Notes: generated from the letters alone by a model not told the origin. A DNA stretch of 64,000 bases from Microbacterium pygmaeum (GCF_900100885.1 NZ_LT629692.1:1736001-1800000), one strand, 5' to 3'; positions 54,226 through 62,289 are shown, counted from the stretch's first letter. Translations and numbers: made by a program.

Positions 54226-55956
54226 CTACGCCGAGTGCACGCTGACGATGCTCGAGACCGGCAGGGTCCGCTCGACGTCGGCGCCGCGGTCGCGCCCGCG
54301 CAGACGTCCGCCGCCGAGACCCGACGCCTCCAGCGTCAGCGAGCGCTCCGAGCCGTCCGGCATCCGCACCACCACCACGATCGCCGACTTCGCACGGACC
54401 GCCTGTTCGAGCTCGCGACCGAGCCACGCGGCGTCGGCATCGGTCTCGTGGCCGGCGCGGATCGCGCCGATCAGCCTCGCGTAGACCTCGGTCGGCTGCG
54501 ACGGGCCCGGCGCGTCGACAGCGTGCGGCCGGCGATGCAGCGATTCGGGCTCGCCGGTCTCGGAGATCGCGACGACCGGATACCGGGCGTCCACCAGCGA
54601 CCAGTAGATCGCGTCGCGCCCGACGCGCGAGCTCAGCGCGTCGCCGTCGCGGATGAGTCCGAGCGGTCGCAGCGAGTGATCGACGAGGATCGATTCGAGC
54701 AGCGAGGTGTCGCCGACTTCGACGGTCGTCCGTGCGGATGCCTCGTCCTCGCGCACCCGGATCAATCCGTACCGCGCAGCAGTGCTGTCGATGAGGTACT
54801 GCAGCGGCTGCGGGATGCCGGTCAGCGACAGGCCGGAGAGGAATCCGCGGATCGACTCCGCCGTCTCACCCTCGGTCATGCCTGCGCCGAGCGACTCGGT
54901 GCTGAAACGGTACGTGGATGCCTGGGCGCGCGACTCCCGGCGGGCGATGGTCCGCAGGCGCAGGTCGAGTCCGGGCGCCAGCGGCCCCGGTGCGATGGCC
55001 GTCAGATCGGCCTGCAGGTACACGCGGTCGATCTCGGCCGGCAGGTGCGCCGACAGCGCGGCGGCTACGGGTGCGGCGCCGGCGCGCAGCGGCGCGGTCC
55101 ACTCCGGCTCCGCGCCCGACGAGGTGTAGAGGCCCCACTGCTCGGCGATCCGTCGAAGACGCGCAGCGCGATCAGCCCATTCGACATCCAGCGGGTAGGC
55201 CGATGCCCACAGCGCCGGCGACTGGTATCCGCCGTTCGCGGTGCGCAGGCCGACGGGCACCGCATCGCGGAGGCCTTCGGCGATCGCGGTCCACCGGTCC
55301 AAAGTGCTCGACTCGAGCCAGCGGGTACCTGTCTCGGTGACCGCCCAGGTCCGATCGACCGGCGTCATGAGGTCGGCTGCTCCGGCTGCGGCGACGAGGT
55401 CGTCGACATCGTGCGCGGACTCGAGGGCACCGGCATCCGTCAGTCGTCTGCGATCCAGCGCACTCACCGCACCCGTCCCGGTGCGATTGAGAGGCACGTT
55501 CAGGCCCGCCAGGAGCACGTCCGCCAGCGCGCCCACGGTCGTGAACGCGCGCTCGGCGGCGGCAGCGGCGGATGCTGCATCCGCCCGCGCGGGTGGGCCG
55601 ATCGCGGGCGCCGGAGTGAACGCGTCGGGTCGAGATTCGGCCAGGACCCGGATGCGCTCCGTCACCGCCGCGAACGGCACGCCGTCCTCGCCGGTCAGCG
55701 CGAGCGCGTTCAGCTCGGGCGGCGGTGCGGCGACCGCGGTTCCGGGTGTGGTCGCAGCGAGGGCGACGAGGTCGATCCGGGGGAGTCGGGCGATGGCCCG
55801 CTCGACCGATACCGGGTCCAGGAGACCGGCTGAGGCGTCGAAGAAGTCGTGCCACGGCGCGGCGGGGCTGACGCTGCGGGCGGCGAAGATCCGGGCAAGC
55901 TCCGTATCCTCGCTGGCTGCGAGGCGCGTCGCGAGGGCCCGCTCGTCGGAGACCAT
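54226..55956 (-). CDS. Helicase-associated protein (XPB/Ssl2-like N-terminal domain)
   Basis: 576 aa from the ATG at 55956. The Walker A and DEAH motifs of a helicase are absent. Instead the C-terminal half matches the helicase-associated/XPB N-terminal region: DRVYLQADLTAIAPGPLAPGLDLRLRTIARRESRAQASTYRFSTESLGAGMTEGETAESIRGFLSGLSLTGIPQPLQYLIDSTAARYGLIRV. Long Ala-rich helical stretches fill the N-terminal half. In Actinobacteria this gene regularly precedes XPB, so it probably works with it. Its start overlaps the small membrane-protein gene upstream by 1 nt. Confidence 0.85.
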   Translation of the reverse strand: MVSDERALATRLAASEDTELARIFAARSVSPAAPWHDFFDASAGLLDPVSVERAIARLPRIDLVALAATTPGTAVAAPPPELNALALTGEDGVPFAAVTERIRVLAESRPDAFTPAPAIGPPARADAASAAAAAERAFTTVGALADVLLAGLNVPLNRTGTGAVSALDRRRLTDAGALESAHDVDDLVAAAGAADLMTPVDRTWAVTETGTRWLESSTLDRWTAIAEGLRDAVPVGLRTANGGYQSPALWASAYPLDVEWADRAARLRRIAEQWGLYTSSGAEPEWTAPLRAGAAPVAAALSAHLPAEIDRVYLQADLTAIAPGPLAPGLDLRLRTIARRESRAQASTYRFSTESLGAGMTEGETAESIRGFLSGLSLTGIPQPLQYLIDSTAARYGLIRVREDEASARTTVEVGDTSLLESILVDHSLRPLGLIRDGDALSSRVGRDAIYWSLVDARYPVVAISETGEPESLHRRPHAVDAPGPSQPTEVYARLIGAIRAGHETDADAAWLGRELEQAVRAKSAIVVVVRMPDGSERSLTLEASGLGGGRLRGRDRGADVERTLPVSSIVSVHSA

Positions 55957-56219
55957 CAGCCTGCCCGGTTGGCTCGGGCCCTTCGCACGAACGTCATGAT
56001 GAGGATGGTCAGCAGCATCAGGAACGCGATGATCGGCGCGATGTAGACCAGGACACCGACCAGGGGCCAGATGCCGGAGGCGAAATCGGCGCCTGCGGAC
56101 GTGCCGATGATGATCGCGAAGAAGCACAGCACCGACAACAGCAGCAGACCCAGCGACATGAACGCCAGGGTGCGGTCGATTCGGCGGATCGGTACGTCGC
56201 CGGGGGTGCTCGTGCTCAT
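55956..56219 (-). CDS. Small two-helix membrane protein
   Basis: 87 aa from the ATG at 56219. Helix 1 (about residues 17-37, FMSLGLLLLSVLCFFAIIIG) and helix 2 (about 47-75, WPLVGVLVYIAPIIAFLMLLTILIM) flank a short outer loop. The C-terminus is basic (FVRRARANRAG), consistent with an inside tail. It overlaps the helicase-associated gene start by 1 nt, so translation is coupled although the functions look unrelated. Family not recognised. Confidence 0.75.
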   Translation of the reverse strand: MSTSTPGDVPIRRIDRTLAFMSLGLLLLSVLCFFAIIIGTSAGADFASGIWPLVGVLVYIAPIIAFLMLLTILIMTFVRRARANRAG

Positions 56220-56329
56220 CCGGCCCAGCCTACTGCGTGTCGTCGGTGCCGTAGGCTGAGGGGAGGGATCGTTCGGTCCGTCAATCGTCATGCCCGCGCA
56301 CGCGCGGCGCACAATCCAGCGAGGTTCGC

Positions 56330-56713
56330 ATGCCCACCGGCAAGGTCAGGTTCTACGACGAGGAGAAGGGGTTCGGCTTCATCGCCTCCGATGATGGCCA
56401 GGACGTCTTCCTGCACGCCAGCGCGCTGCCCGCCGGAGTCACCGCTCTGAAAGCCGGCGCCCGACTCGAGTTCGGCGTCGCCGATGGGAAGAAGGGCCTG
56501 CAGGCTCTGTCGGTGCGCGTGCTGGAGGCTCCGGTCAGCCTGTCAAAGGCGCAGCGCAAGCCCGCGGACGACATGGCGATCATCGTCGAAGACCTCGTGA
56601 AGCTGCTCGACGGCATCGGCGGAGATCTGCGCCGGGGTCGCTACCCCAGCGGCGCGCACGGCAAGAAGGTCGCCGCCGTGCTGCGCAAGGTCGCCGATGA
56701 CTTCGACGCCTGA
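56330..56713 (+). CDS. Cold-shock-domain protein with a C-terminal helical extension
   Basis: 127 aa. The N-terminal cold-shock domain (1-66) has GKVRFYDEEKGFGFIASDDGQDVFLHASALPAG, with RNP1 (K-G-F-G-F-I) and RNP2 (V-F-L-H) intact. The 60-residue extension (KAQRKPADDMAIIVEDLVKLLDGIGGDLRRGRYPSGAHGKKVAAVLRKVADDFDA) is helical and is conserved in an actinobacterial subfamily. It binds single-stranded nucleic acid. Its last 17 nt overlap the DUF3027 gene start, so translation is coupled. Confidence 0.9.
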   Translation: MPTGKVRFYDEEKGFGFIASDDGQDVFLHASALPAGVTALKAGARLEFGVADGKKGLQALSVRVLEAPVSLSKAQRKPADDMAIIVEDLVKLLDGIGGDLRRGRYPSGAHGKKVAAVLRKVADDFDA

Positions 56714-57761
56714 GTCCGAGGCGGCTGCGGGCTCCGGGGCTGCTGGGGGCTCGGAGGTGTCTGGGGTTTCTGAGGTCTATGAGGTTTCTGAGGTCGCGGG
56801 CGCCGCGGGCGGGGTCGCTGAGGTTGAGGCTGCTGAGGGCGAGGGAGAGGGAGCTGAGGCCGAGTCCGTCGATGTCGAGGTTGAGGCTGCCGAGAACAAG
56901 GCCGCTGATGTCGAAGCCGCTGACGTCGAGGTTGAGGCTGCTGAAGACGAGGCCGCTGATGTCGAAGCCGCTGACGTCAAGGCTGGGCTCGCTGAGGGCG
57001 AGGCTGCTGAGGCCGAGTCCTCCGATGTCGATTCTGACGTGGTCGACGCCGCCGAGGGCGAGTCTGAGGTCGAGGCTCCGCCTGTCGTCACGACCGTCGC
57101 GGTCGACGAGACCGTTGCGCGTGAGCTCGCACTCTCCGCGCTCGCCGAGATAACCCCGGCGGCCACGATCGGGACGTTCGTCGACTCATCGGTGAACGAC
57201 GACGACGTGCTGACGCTTCGTTTCACGAACCGGCTGTCGGGATACCCCAACTGGTTCTGGACCGTGAGCCTGGCGCAGATCGTGGACGCCGAGCCGTCGG
57301 TGCTCGAGGTCGAGTTGCTTCCCGGCGACGGGTCACTGATCGCTCCGGAATGGGTGCCGTGGGCTGAGCGGCTCGCCGACTACCAGGCGGCGCAGGCGCT
57401 GCTGGCGGCCGAAGGCATCGTCGTGGAAGACCTCGAGGAGGACGACGACTCGGACGAGGAGCTCGACGACGTCGACGACCTCGATGCGTCGGACTTCGAC
57501 AACGACGGATCGCCGATCCTGCACTCCGGAGACGTCGACGGCGTCGACATCGACGAGCTGGACGAGGCGTCTGATGATTCGGACGACGATGACCCGGACG
57601 ACGATGACTCGGACGACGACGATGACGACTCCGACGAATCGGACGACGACGATTCGAACGACGACGACTCCGACGACGACGATTCGGACGACGAGCTCGA
57701 CGATGACGACTCTGACGACGGCGAGTCGGACCGCGCGATCGACGAAGACCGCTCGTACTGA
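56697..57761 (+). CDS. DUF3027-family protein between two long acidic low-complexity tails
   Basis: 354 aa. The folded core is only about residues 140-230 (ARELALSALAEITPAATIGTFVDSSVNDDDVLTLRFTNRLSGYPNWFWTVSLAQIVDAEPSVLEVELLPGDGSLIAPEWVPWAERLADYQ), with the DUF3027 aromatic signature Y-P-N-W-F-W. Before it are about 130 residues of Ala/Glu/Val repeats built on AADVEAADV units. After it is an Asp/Ser-rich tail of about 110 residues. DUF3027 proteins are actinobacterial, of unknown role, and usually follow this cold-shock-domain gene. The tails would be disordered and strongly negative, and could mimic nucleic acid or bind basic partners. Confidence 0.85.
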   Translation: MTSTPESEAAAGSGAAGGSEVSGVSEVYEVSEVAGAAGGVAEVEAAEGEGEGAEAESVDVEVEAAENKAADVEAADVEVEAAEDEAADVEAADVKAGLAEGEAAEAESSDVDSDVVDAAEGESEVEAPPVVTTVAVDETVARELALSALAEITPAATIGTFVDSSVNDDDVLTLRFTNRLSGYPNWFWTVSLAQIVDAEPSVLEVELLPGDGSLIAPEWVPWAERLADYQAAQALLAAEGIVVEDLEEDDDSDEELDDVDDLDASDFDNDGSPILHSGDVDGVDIDELDEASDDSDDDDPDDDDSDDDDDDSDESDDDDSNDDDSDDDDSDDELDDDDSDDGESDRAIDEDRSY

Positions 57762-57797
57762 CCGTTCGGCCGAGCAGGCATCCTCGGCTTCACCCAA

Positions 57798-58597
57798 GCG
57801 CGCCACTTTCCAGCATCCGCTGCGCAAGTCGGTGGCGCGGATGCAGGAAACTGGCGCGGTTGTGTTGCCGCGACGCGGCCACCGCGCCTTGACGTGAAGC
57901 TGCTGGTACCGGAGCGATCGGGCGCTGGGGTGGTTCGCCGTCGGAAGCGCCGAAGTCGCCGGAGCGCGCCAGTTTCCAGCATCCGCTGCGCAAATCGGTG
58001 GCGCGGGTGCAGGAAACTGGCGCGGTGGTGTTGCCGCGACGCGGCCACAGCGCCTTGGCGTGAAGGTGCTGGCGCCGGAGCGATCGGGTGCTGGCGTGAT
58101 TCGCCGTCGGAGGCGCCGCAGTCACCAGAGCGCGCCAGTTTCCAGCATCCGCTGCGCAAATCGGTGGCGCAGATGCAGGAAACTGGCGCGGATGTGTTGC
58201 CGCGACGCGGCCACAGCGCCTGACGTGAAGGTGCTGGCGCCGGAGCGATCGGGCGCTGGGGTGGTTCGCCGCCGGAAGCGCCGAAGTCGCCGGAGCGCGC
58301 CACTTTCCAGCATCCGCTGCGCAAATCGGTGGCGCAGATGCAGGAAACCGGCGCGGTTGTGTTGCCGCGATGCGGCCACGGCGCCTTGACGTGAAGGTGC
58401 TGGCGCCGGAGCGATCGGGCGCTGGGGTGGTTCGCCGTCGGAAGCGCCGAAGTCGCCGGAGCGCGCCACTTTCCAGCATCCGCTGCGCAAATCGGTGGCG
58501 GCAGATGCAGGAAACCGGCGCGGATGCACCGCGACGCAGCGCCTCGACGCGGACCGGTGGCGCAGATGCAGGAAACCGGCGCGCGGTCGCTACGCGG
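57798..58597. repeat. 166-bp tandem hairpin array, about 4.8 units
   Basis: Units begin at 57798, 57964, 58130, 58295 and 58461 (spacing 166, 166, 165, 166); the last is rearranged and ends at the serC stop codon. Each unit contains a 58-nt palindrome (58132-58189 in unit 3). It has outer arms GCGCCAGTTTCC / GGAAACTGGCGC, an inner GCAT/ATGC pairing, and a CTGCGC / GCGCAG stem on an AAATCGGTG loop. The remainder of each unit is a G/C-rich linker. As 166 is not a multiple of three, the array cannot encode a repeated protein, and the open frames in it are not genes. Confidence 0.85.
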
Positions 58598-59710
58598 TTA
58601 CAGCGCCTCGACCGTGAAGTCGATCGCGCGGACCAGCTGACGCACGTCGTCGGGCTCGATCGAGACGAAGGTGGCGACGCGCAGCTGGTTGCGCCCGAGC
58701 TTGCGGTACGGCTCGGTGTCGACGATGCCGTTGGCGCGCAGCACGTTGGCCACCGCGGCTGCATCGACCGTGTCGTTGAAGTCGATGGTCACCACCACGG
58801 GGGAGCGGTCGGCCGGGTTGGCGACGAACGGTGTGGCGAAGGCGGATGCCTCGGCCCAGTCGTACAGTGCCTGCGACGACTCGCGGGTGCGGGCGTCGGC
58901 CCAGGCGAGTCCGCCGTTGCCGAGGATCCACTGCAGCTGGTCATCGAGCAGGAACAGCGTCGTCAGCGCCGGAGTGTTGAGGGTCTGATTGAGGCGCGAG
59001 TTGTCCAGCGCGTTTTTCAGGCTGAGGAATTCGGGGATGTACCGGTCGGATGCCGCGATCCGCTCGATGCGCTCGATGGCTGCCGGCGAGACCGCGGCGA
59101 AGTAGAGTCCGCCGTCCGATCCGAGGTTCTTCTGCGGGGCGAAGTAGTAGACGTCGGTCTCGGCCGCATCGAAGTCGATGCCACCCGCGGCGCTGGTCGC
59201 GTCGATGACGGTGAGCGCTCCGGCGTCGCCATCCGCGCGCGCGATCGGCGCCGAAACGCCGGTCGAGGTCTCGTTGTGCGGCCAGGCGTAGAGATCGACG
59301 CCCGCGACGATCTCGGGCACCGTGCGGGTGCCGGCATCGACCGTCCGCACGTCCGGGGCCTGCAGCCACGGAGCCTTCGCGGCGGCGGCGAACTTGCCAC
59401 CGAACTCCCCGAACACGAGGTTCTGGCTGCGGTTCTCGATCAGGCCGAAAGCCGCGGCATCCCAGAACGCGGTCGACCCGCCGTTGCCTACGAGGATCTC
59501 GTAGCCCTCCGGAAGCCGGAAGAGTTCGGCCAGGCGGGCGCGCACGTCGCCGACGAGGCTTTTGACCGGAGCCTGGCGGTGGGAGGTTCCGAGGAGCGAG
59601 GCTCCGCGGGTGACGAGGGCCTCCAGCTGCGCGCCGCGCACCTTGGACGGTCCGCACCCGAAGCGTCCGTCGGCGGGAAGGAGGTCACTCGGAATCACCA
59701 CGTCAGCCAT
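58598..59710 (-). CDS. serC: Phosphoserine aminotransferase SerC
   Basis: 370 aa, ATG at 59710 exactly 6 nt after TAGAAT. This is the actinobacterial/archaeal-type SerC: it begins DLLPADGRFGCGPSKVRGAQLEALVTRGASLLGTSHRQAPVKSLVGDVR, with G-C-G-P-S-K and S-H-R. The PLP lysine is in DVYYFAPQKNLGSDGGLYFA at about residue 196. It converts phosphohydroxypyruvate to phosphoserine in serine biosynthesis. Its stop codon touches the 166-bp repeat array, so the array would be in its 3' untranslated region. Confidence 0.95.
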   Translation of the reverse strand: MADVVIPSDLLPADGRFGCGPSKVRGAQLEALVTRGASLLGTSHRQAPVKSLVGDVRARLAELFRLPEGYEILVGNGGSTAFWDAAAFGLIENRSQNLVFGEFGGKFAAAAKAPWLQAPDVRTVDAGTRTVPEIVAGVDLYAWPHNETSTGVSAPIARADGDAGALTVIDATSAAGGIDFDAAETDVYYFAPQKNLGSDGGLYFAAVSPAAIERIERIAASDRYIPEFLSLKNALDNSRLNQTLNTPALTTLFLLDDQLQWILGNGGLAWADARTRESSQALYDWAEASAFATPFVANPADRSPVVVTIDFNDTVDAAAVANVLRANGIVDTEPYRKLGRNQLRVATFVSIEPDDVRQLVRAIDFTVEAL

Positions 59711-60078
59711 GCCTCGATTCTAGAGTCGGCGCTCGTCGGGCCTCTGCCGTGTAACCTTGCGAGAAGCCCGCGCTCATTCTTGAGGCGCCGACCGTTTCTG
59801 AGGCGCTGAGCCGTGGCATCCGCCCTCAATAACAGCCCCGCCCTCAGAACGGTGCGCGGCGCGGCGCCGCCGGATGCCGCGACCCGCGTCCTCGTCGGGC
59901 TCGCGGGCTTCTTCCTCGAGGCGTCCATGCGGCCGGCCCCGGCATCCCCACCCTTCGCGCATTCCAGCGCGCGCAGGGGATCGCGACCCTCGACTGGGTG
60001 CGGGAACCGTTCTGACCGCGGGGTCGGCGGGACTGGATAGGCTGTCCTTATCCCGATTTTCCGCGTCTGCGAGGCACC
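59711..60078. other. 368-bp intergenic region between serC and the DtxR-like gene
   Basis: I see no credible gene. It holds the divergent promoters: TAGAAT for serC (59717-59722) and, near the other end, TAGGCT at 60037-60042 as a possible -10 for the DtxR-like gene, followed by a 36-nt leader. The middle part contains a G/C-rich stretch with short GCGCGGCGCGGCGCC-type runs but no long inverted repeat. Confidence 0.4.
59717..59722 (-). promoter_or_regulatory. -10 hexamer TAGAAT, leaderless promoter of serC
   Basis: TAGAAT on the minus strand lies exactly 6 nt before the ATG at 59710. Confidence 0.65.
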
Positions 60079-60780
60079 ATGACCGATCTGATCGACACCA
60101 CCGAGATGTACCTGCGCACGATCCTCGAACTCGAGGAGGAGAACATCGTTCCCCTGCGCGCGCGCATCTCGGAGCGACTGGGGCACTCGGGTCCGACCGT
60201 CTCCCAGACGGTCGGACGCATGGAGCGCGATGGACTCGTGATCGTCTCGGACGACCGCACCCTCGAACTCACCGACGCCGGACGCCAGAAGGCCGTCGAC
60301 GTGATGCGCAAGCACCGTCTCGCCGAGCGCCTGCTCTCCGACGTGATCGGCCTGGACTGGGCGTACGTCCATGAAGAGGCCTGCCGGTGGGAGCACGTCA
60401 TGAGCGAGCAGGTCGAGCGCCGTCTCGTCGAGCTCCTGGGGCATCCGACCGAATCTCCGTACGGCAACCCGATTCCGGGTCTGGACCAGCTGGGGGATGC
60501 TGCGGCCAACACGTTCGACCAGGGCGTCGTCGGTCTCGTGCGACGGATGAACGAAGCCGGCGAGCCGATCAGCGGCACTGTGCGCCGTCTCGCCGAACCG
60601 GCGCAGGTGGATCCCGAGCTCCTGCAGCAGCTCAAGAACGCCGGCGTCCTGCCCGGCGCGACGGGCAACTACCAGTACAGCGAGGGCTATGTCCTCGTGC
60701 AGATGGACGGCAGCGACGAGGGTCTCGAGCTGCCGATCGAGGTCGCGTCGCACATCTTCCTGGTCGACGACCGCGTCTGA
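60079..60780 (+). CDS. DtxR/IdeR-family metal-dependent repressor
   Basis: 233 aa. The N-terminal winged helix starts MTDLIDTTEMYLRTILELEEENIVPLRARISERLGHSGPTVSQTVGRMERDGLVIVSDDRTLELTDAG, the DtxR DNA-binding domain. The metal-binding dimerisation domain (about 75-140) has RKHRLAERLLSDVIGLDWAYVHEEACRWEHVMSEQVERRLVELLGHPTESPYGNPIP, with the Cys102-equivalent, His and Glu ligands of IdeR (E-E-A-C-R-W-E-H, H-P-x-x-x-P-x-G-N-P-I-P). A C-terminal SH3-like domain follows. It represses iron or manganese uptake genes when metal is plentiful. None of these genes is nearby. Confidence 0.93.
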   Translation: MTDLIDTTEMYLRTILELEEENIVPLRARISERLGHSGPTVSQTVGRMERDGLVIVSDDRTLELTDAGRQKAVDVMRKHRLAERLLSDVIGLDWAYVHEEACRWEHVMSEQVERRLVELLGHPTESPYGNPIPGLDQLGDAAANTFDQGVVGLVRRMNEAGEPISGTVRRLAEPAQVDPELLQQLKNAGVLPGATGNYQYSEGYVLVQMDGSDEGLELPIEVASHIFLVDDRV

Positions 60781-60953
60781 CGAAACCTGCCAGACCTGAA
60801 AACCGAAGACGTCCAGGGGTTTGACAGTCCCGCGACGTGACATATTCGTTACCTTCGGGTAGCGTGGGGATGTCCACAGGCGAGAAGCCCGCCGTCGGAC
60901 CCCGCACGGATTGCCTCCCCGGCTCGTCGTCCGCGTGGTGAAGCCCGCATATC

Positions 60954-61940
60954 GTGCCCCGACATCGAGTGCTGACGAGCCAGCGCCCCGGCGCAGAGGC
61001 GCCGGAGGAACTATTGGCTGAAGAGATACATTCGTCCGCGAACGATGCGACGAGCGACGCCACCAGTGTCGCGCCCACGACTCGCGGTCGAACGACCGGT
61101 ACTGCGCGCACCGCCGGGAAGCGATCCACGCTGATCCGCCCGGCCAAGCCCGCCAAGAAGGCCCGTGTCGCCCGCACGGCTCCGGCCAAGACGGCTCGCA
61201 AGAGCGGGCCGCGTCCGGTCCGCAGCCTCGTCATCCTCGCGATGGTCGGCGGCCTCGTGGCCACCGTCGCCCTGCCGGCCTACGGCGCATGGCGCACCCC
61301 GACCGATGCCGTGACGCTGCAGCAGGTCGCCGCAGACGACGCGCAGTCGCTCGTCGTCGCGTCCGACACCACGAACACCGAGCTCGCCCGCGACTCCTAC
61401 TCTGCGACGACGCAGGAGGAGATCGACAAGAAGAAGGCCGAGGAGGCCGCCGCTGCGGCTGCCGCAGAGCGCGCCCGCCTGGCGACGACCGCGAACTCCG
61501 GTTCGACGTCGATTCCGGTCAACATCAGCCTCGTCTCGCCCGGAAGCGGGGAAGTGCGCTGGCCGATCCTGAACTTCACCCTCGGTCGCGGCCTGTGGGA
61601 CTCCGGCTACCACCAGGGTGTCGACCTGCTCGCCCCGGCGATGACCCCGATCTACGCGACCGCCGCGGGCGTGGTCAGCATCTCCGCGGAGAGCGTCGGC
61701 GGCTACGGCGTCGGCATCGAGATCCAGCACGTCATCGGCGGCCAGCGCGTCTCGTCGATGTACGGGCACATGACCTACGGCACCCGTCAGGTGGAGGTCG
61801 GCCAGACCGTCGCCGCCGGACAGCTGATCGGCTTCGTCGGCAGCACCGGTTCGTCCACGGCCAACCACCTGCACTTCGAGATCCACATCAACGATGGCGT
61901 CGTAGACCCCTGGGCGTGGCTCCAGGCCAACGCCGGCTGA
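60954..61940 (+). CDS. M23-family metallopeptidase (LytM/peptidoglycan endopeptidase)
   Basis: 328 aa from a GTG at 60954. A basic, Thr/Ala/Lys-rich cytoplasmic part (1-85) leads to one helix (about 86-108, SLVILAMVGGLVATVALPAYGAW). A short Ala/Glu coiled coil follows (about 155-180, EEIDKKKAEEAAAAAAAERARL). The LytM domain (about 205-325) has the zinc ligands in DSGYHQGVDLLAPAMTPIYATAAGVV (H-x-G-x-D) and in STANHLHFEIHINDG (H-x-H). It cleaves peptidoglycan cross-links during growth or division. The 173-nt region upstream holds no gene and no promoter I can assign. The 3' end is duplicated as a 34-bp repeat. Confidence 0.9.
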   Translation: MPRHRVLTSQRPGAEAPEELLAEEIHSSANDATSDATSVAPTTRGRTTGTARTAGKRSTLIRPAKPAKKARVARTAPAKTARKSGPRPVRSLVILAMVGGLVATVALPAYGAWRTPTDAVTLQQVAADDAQSLVVASDTTNTELARDSYSATTQEEIDKKKAEEAAAAAAAERARLATTANSGSTSIPVNISLVSPGSGEVRWPILNFTLGRGLWDSGYHQGVDLLAPAMTPIYATAAGVVSISAESVGGYGVGIEIQHVIGGQRVSSMYGHMTYGTRQVEVGQTVAAGQLIGFVGSTGSSTANHLHFEIHINDGVVDPWAWLQANAG

Positions 61941-61986
61941 CCGCCGGACGTCGCTCCAGGCCAACGCCGGCTGACCGCCGGACATC
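61919..61986 (+). repeat. 34-bp direct duplication of the M23 gene 3' end
   Basis: The unit GCTCCAGGCCAACGCCGGCT... at 61919-61952, covering the last seven codons and the stop, is repeated at 61953-61986 with one mismatch. The second copy is non-coding. Confidence 0.9.
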
Positions 61987-62090
61987 GCGTTTCCCGACAC
62001 GCCATCCGGCGTTCACCGGGCCGTGCGGCCCTCGCTTCCTGAGCGTGCGTTAGCCTGATTCCCGACGCTGAGAGAAGCGGAGGGAAGTCG

Positions 62091-62201
62091 ATGGACCGCA
62101 CACCACGCATCCGAACCATGGATGCGCTTGGACGGAACGTCCTTCGGCATTGCACGAGCGGATGCCGCGGCCTTGCCGTGGCGCCAAGGCGCTGTCTGTA
62201 G
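62091..62201 (+). CDS. Putative 36-residue ORF whose stop codon lies in a terminator
   Basis: ATG at 62091 with GGAGGG (62079-62084) 6 nt upstream, an excellent ribosome binding site. It reads MDRTPRIRTMDALGRNVLRH and continues CTSGCRGLAVAPRRCL, then TAG inside the loop of the intrinsic terminator. It is basic with three cysteines. TAGCCT at 62051-62056 could be its -10. It might be a real small protein, or a leader peptide whose translation controls the terminator before the HNH gene. Short length makes this uncertain. Confidence 0.5.
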   Translation: MDRTPRIRTMDALGRNVLRHCTSGCRGLAVAPRRCL

Positions 62202-62215
62202 ACAGCGCCTTTTTT
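62186..62215 (+). terminator. Classic intrinsic terminator with U-tract
   Basis: AAGGCGCTGTCT pairs with AGACAGCGCCTT (11 bp with a 4-nt TGTA loop in practice) and is followed at once by a run of T. It is the most complete Rho-independent terminator in the window. It lies 75 nt before the HNH gene and ends the message of the 36-residue ORF. Confidence 0.9.
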
Positions 62216-62289
62216 CATGCCCCTGCGCACCTCGAATCGTCGCAGTCGAATCACCGGGAAGCCGTCCCGGCCGTTCGAGAGGATGAGGA

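Noticed and set aside
57790..58764. Long minus-strand open frame of 324 codons, and plus-strand frames of about 109 codons, across the 166-bp array
   Set aside because: The repeat period is not a multiple of three, so each unit is read in a different frame. The composition is that of GC-driven open frames and no start has a ribosome binding site. One frame also runs into serC.
60781..60953. Possible cyclic-di-AMP (ydaO) riboswitch upstream of the M23 peptidase gene
   Set aside because: Cell-wall peptidase genes in Actinobacteria are often under this riboswitch, but I could not find its conserved CCGAAC/GACAGCTAACC end or GGGGGACCC-like elements. An Rfam covariance search would settle it.
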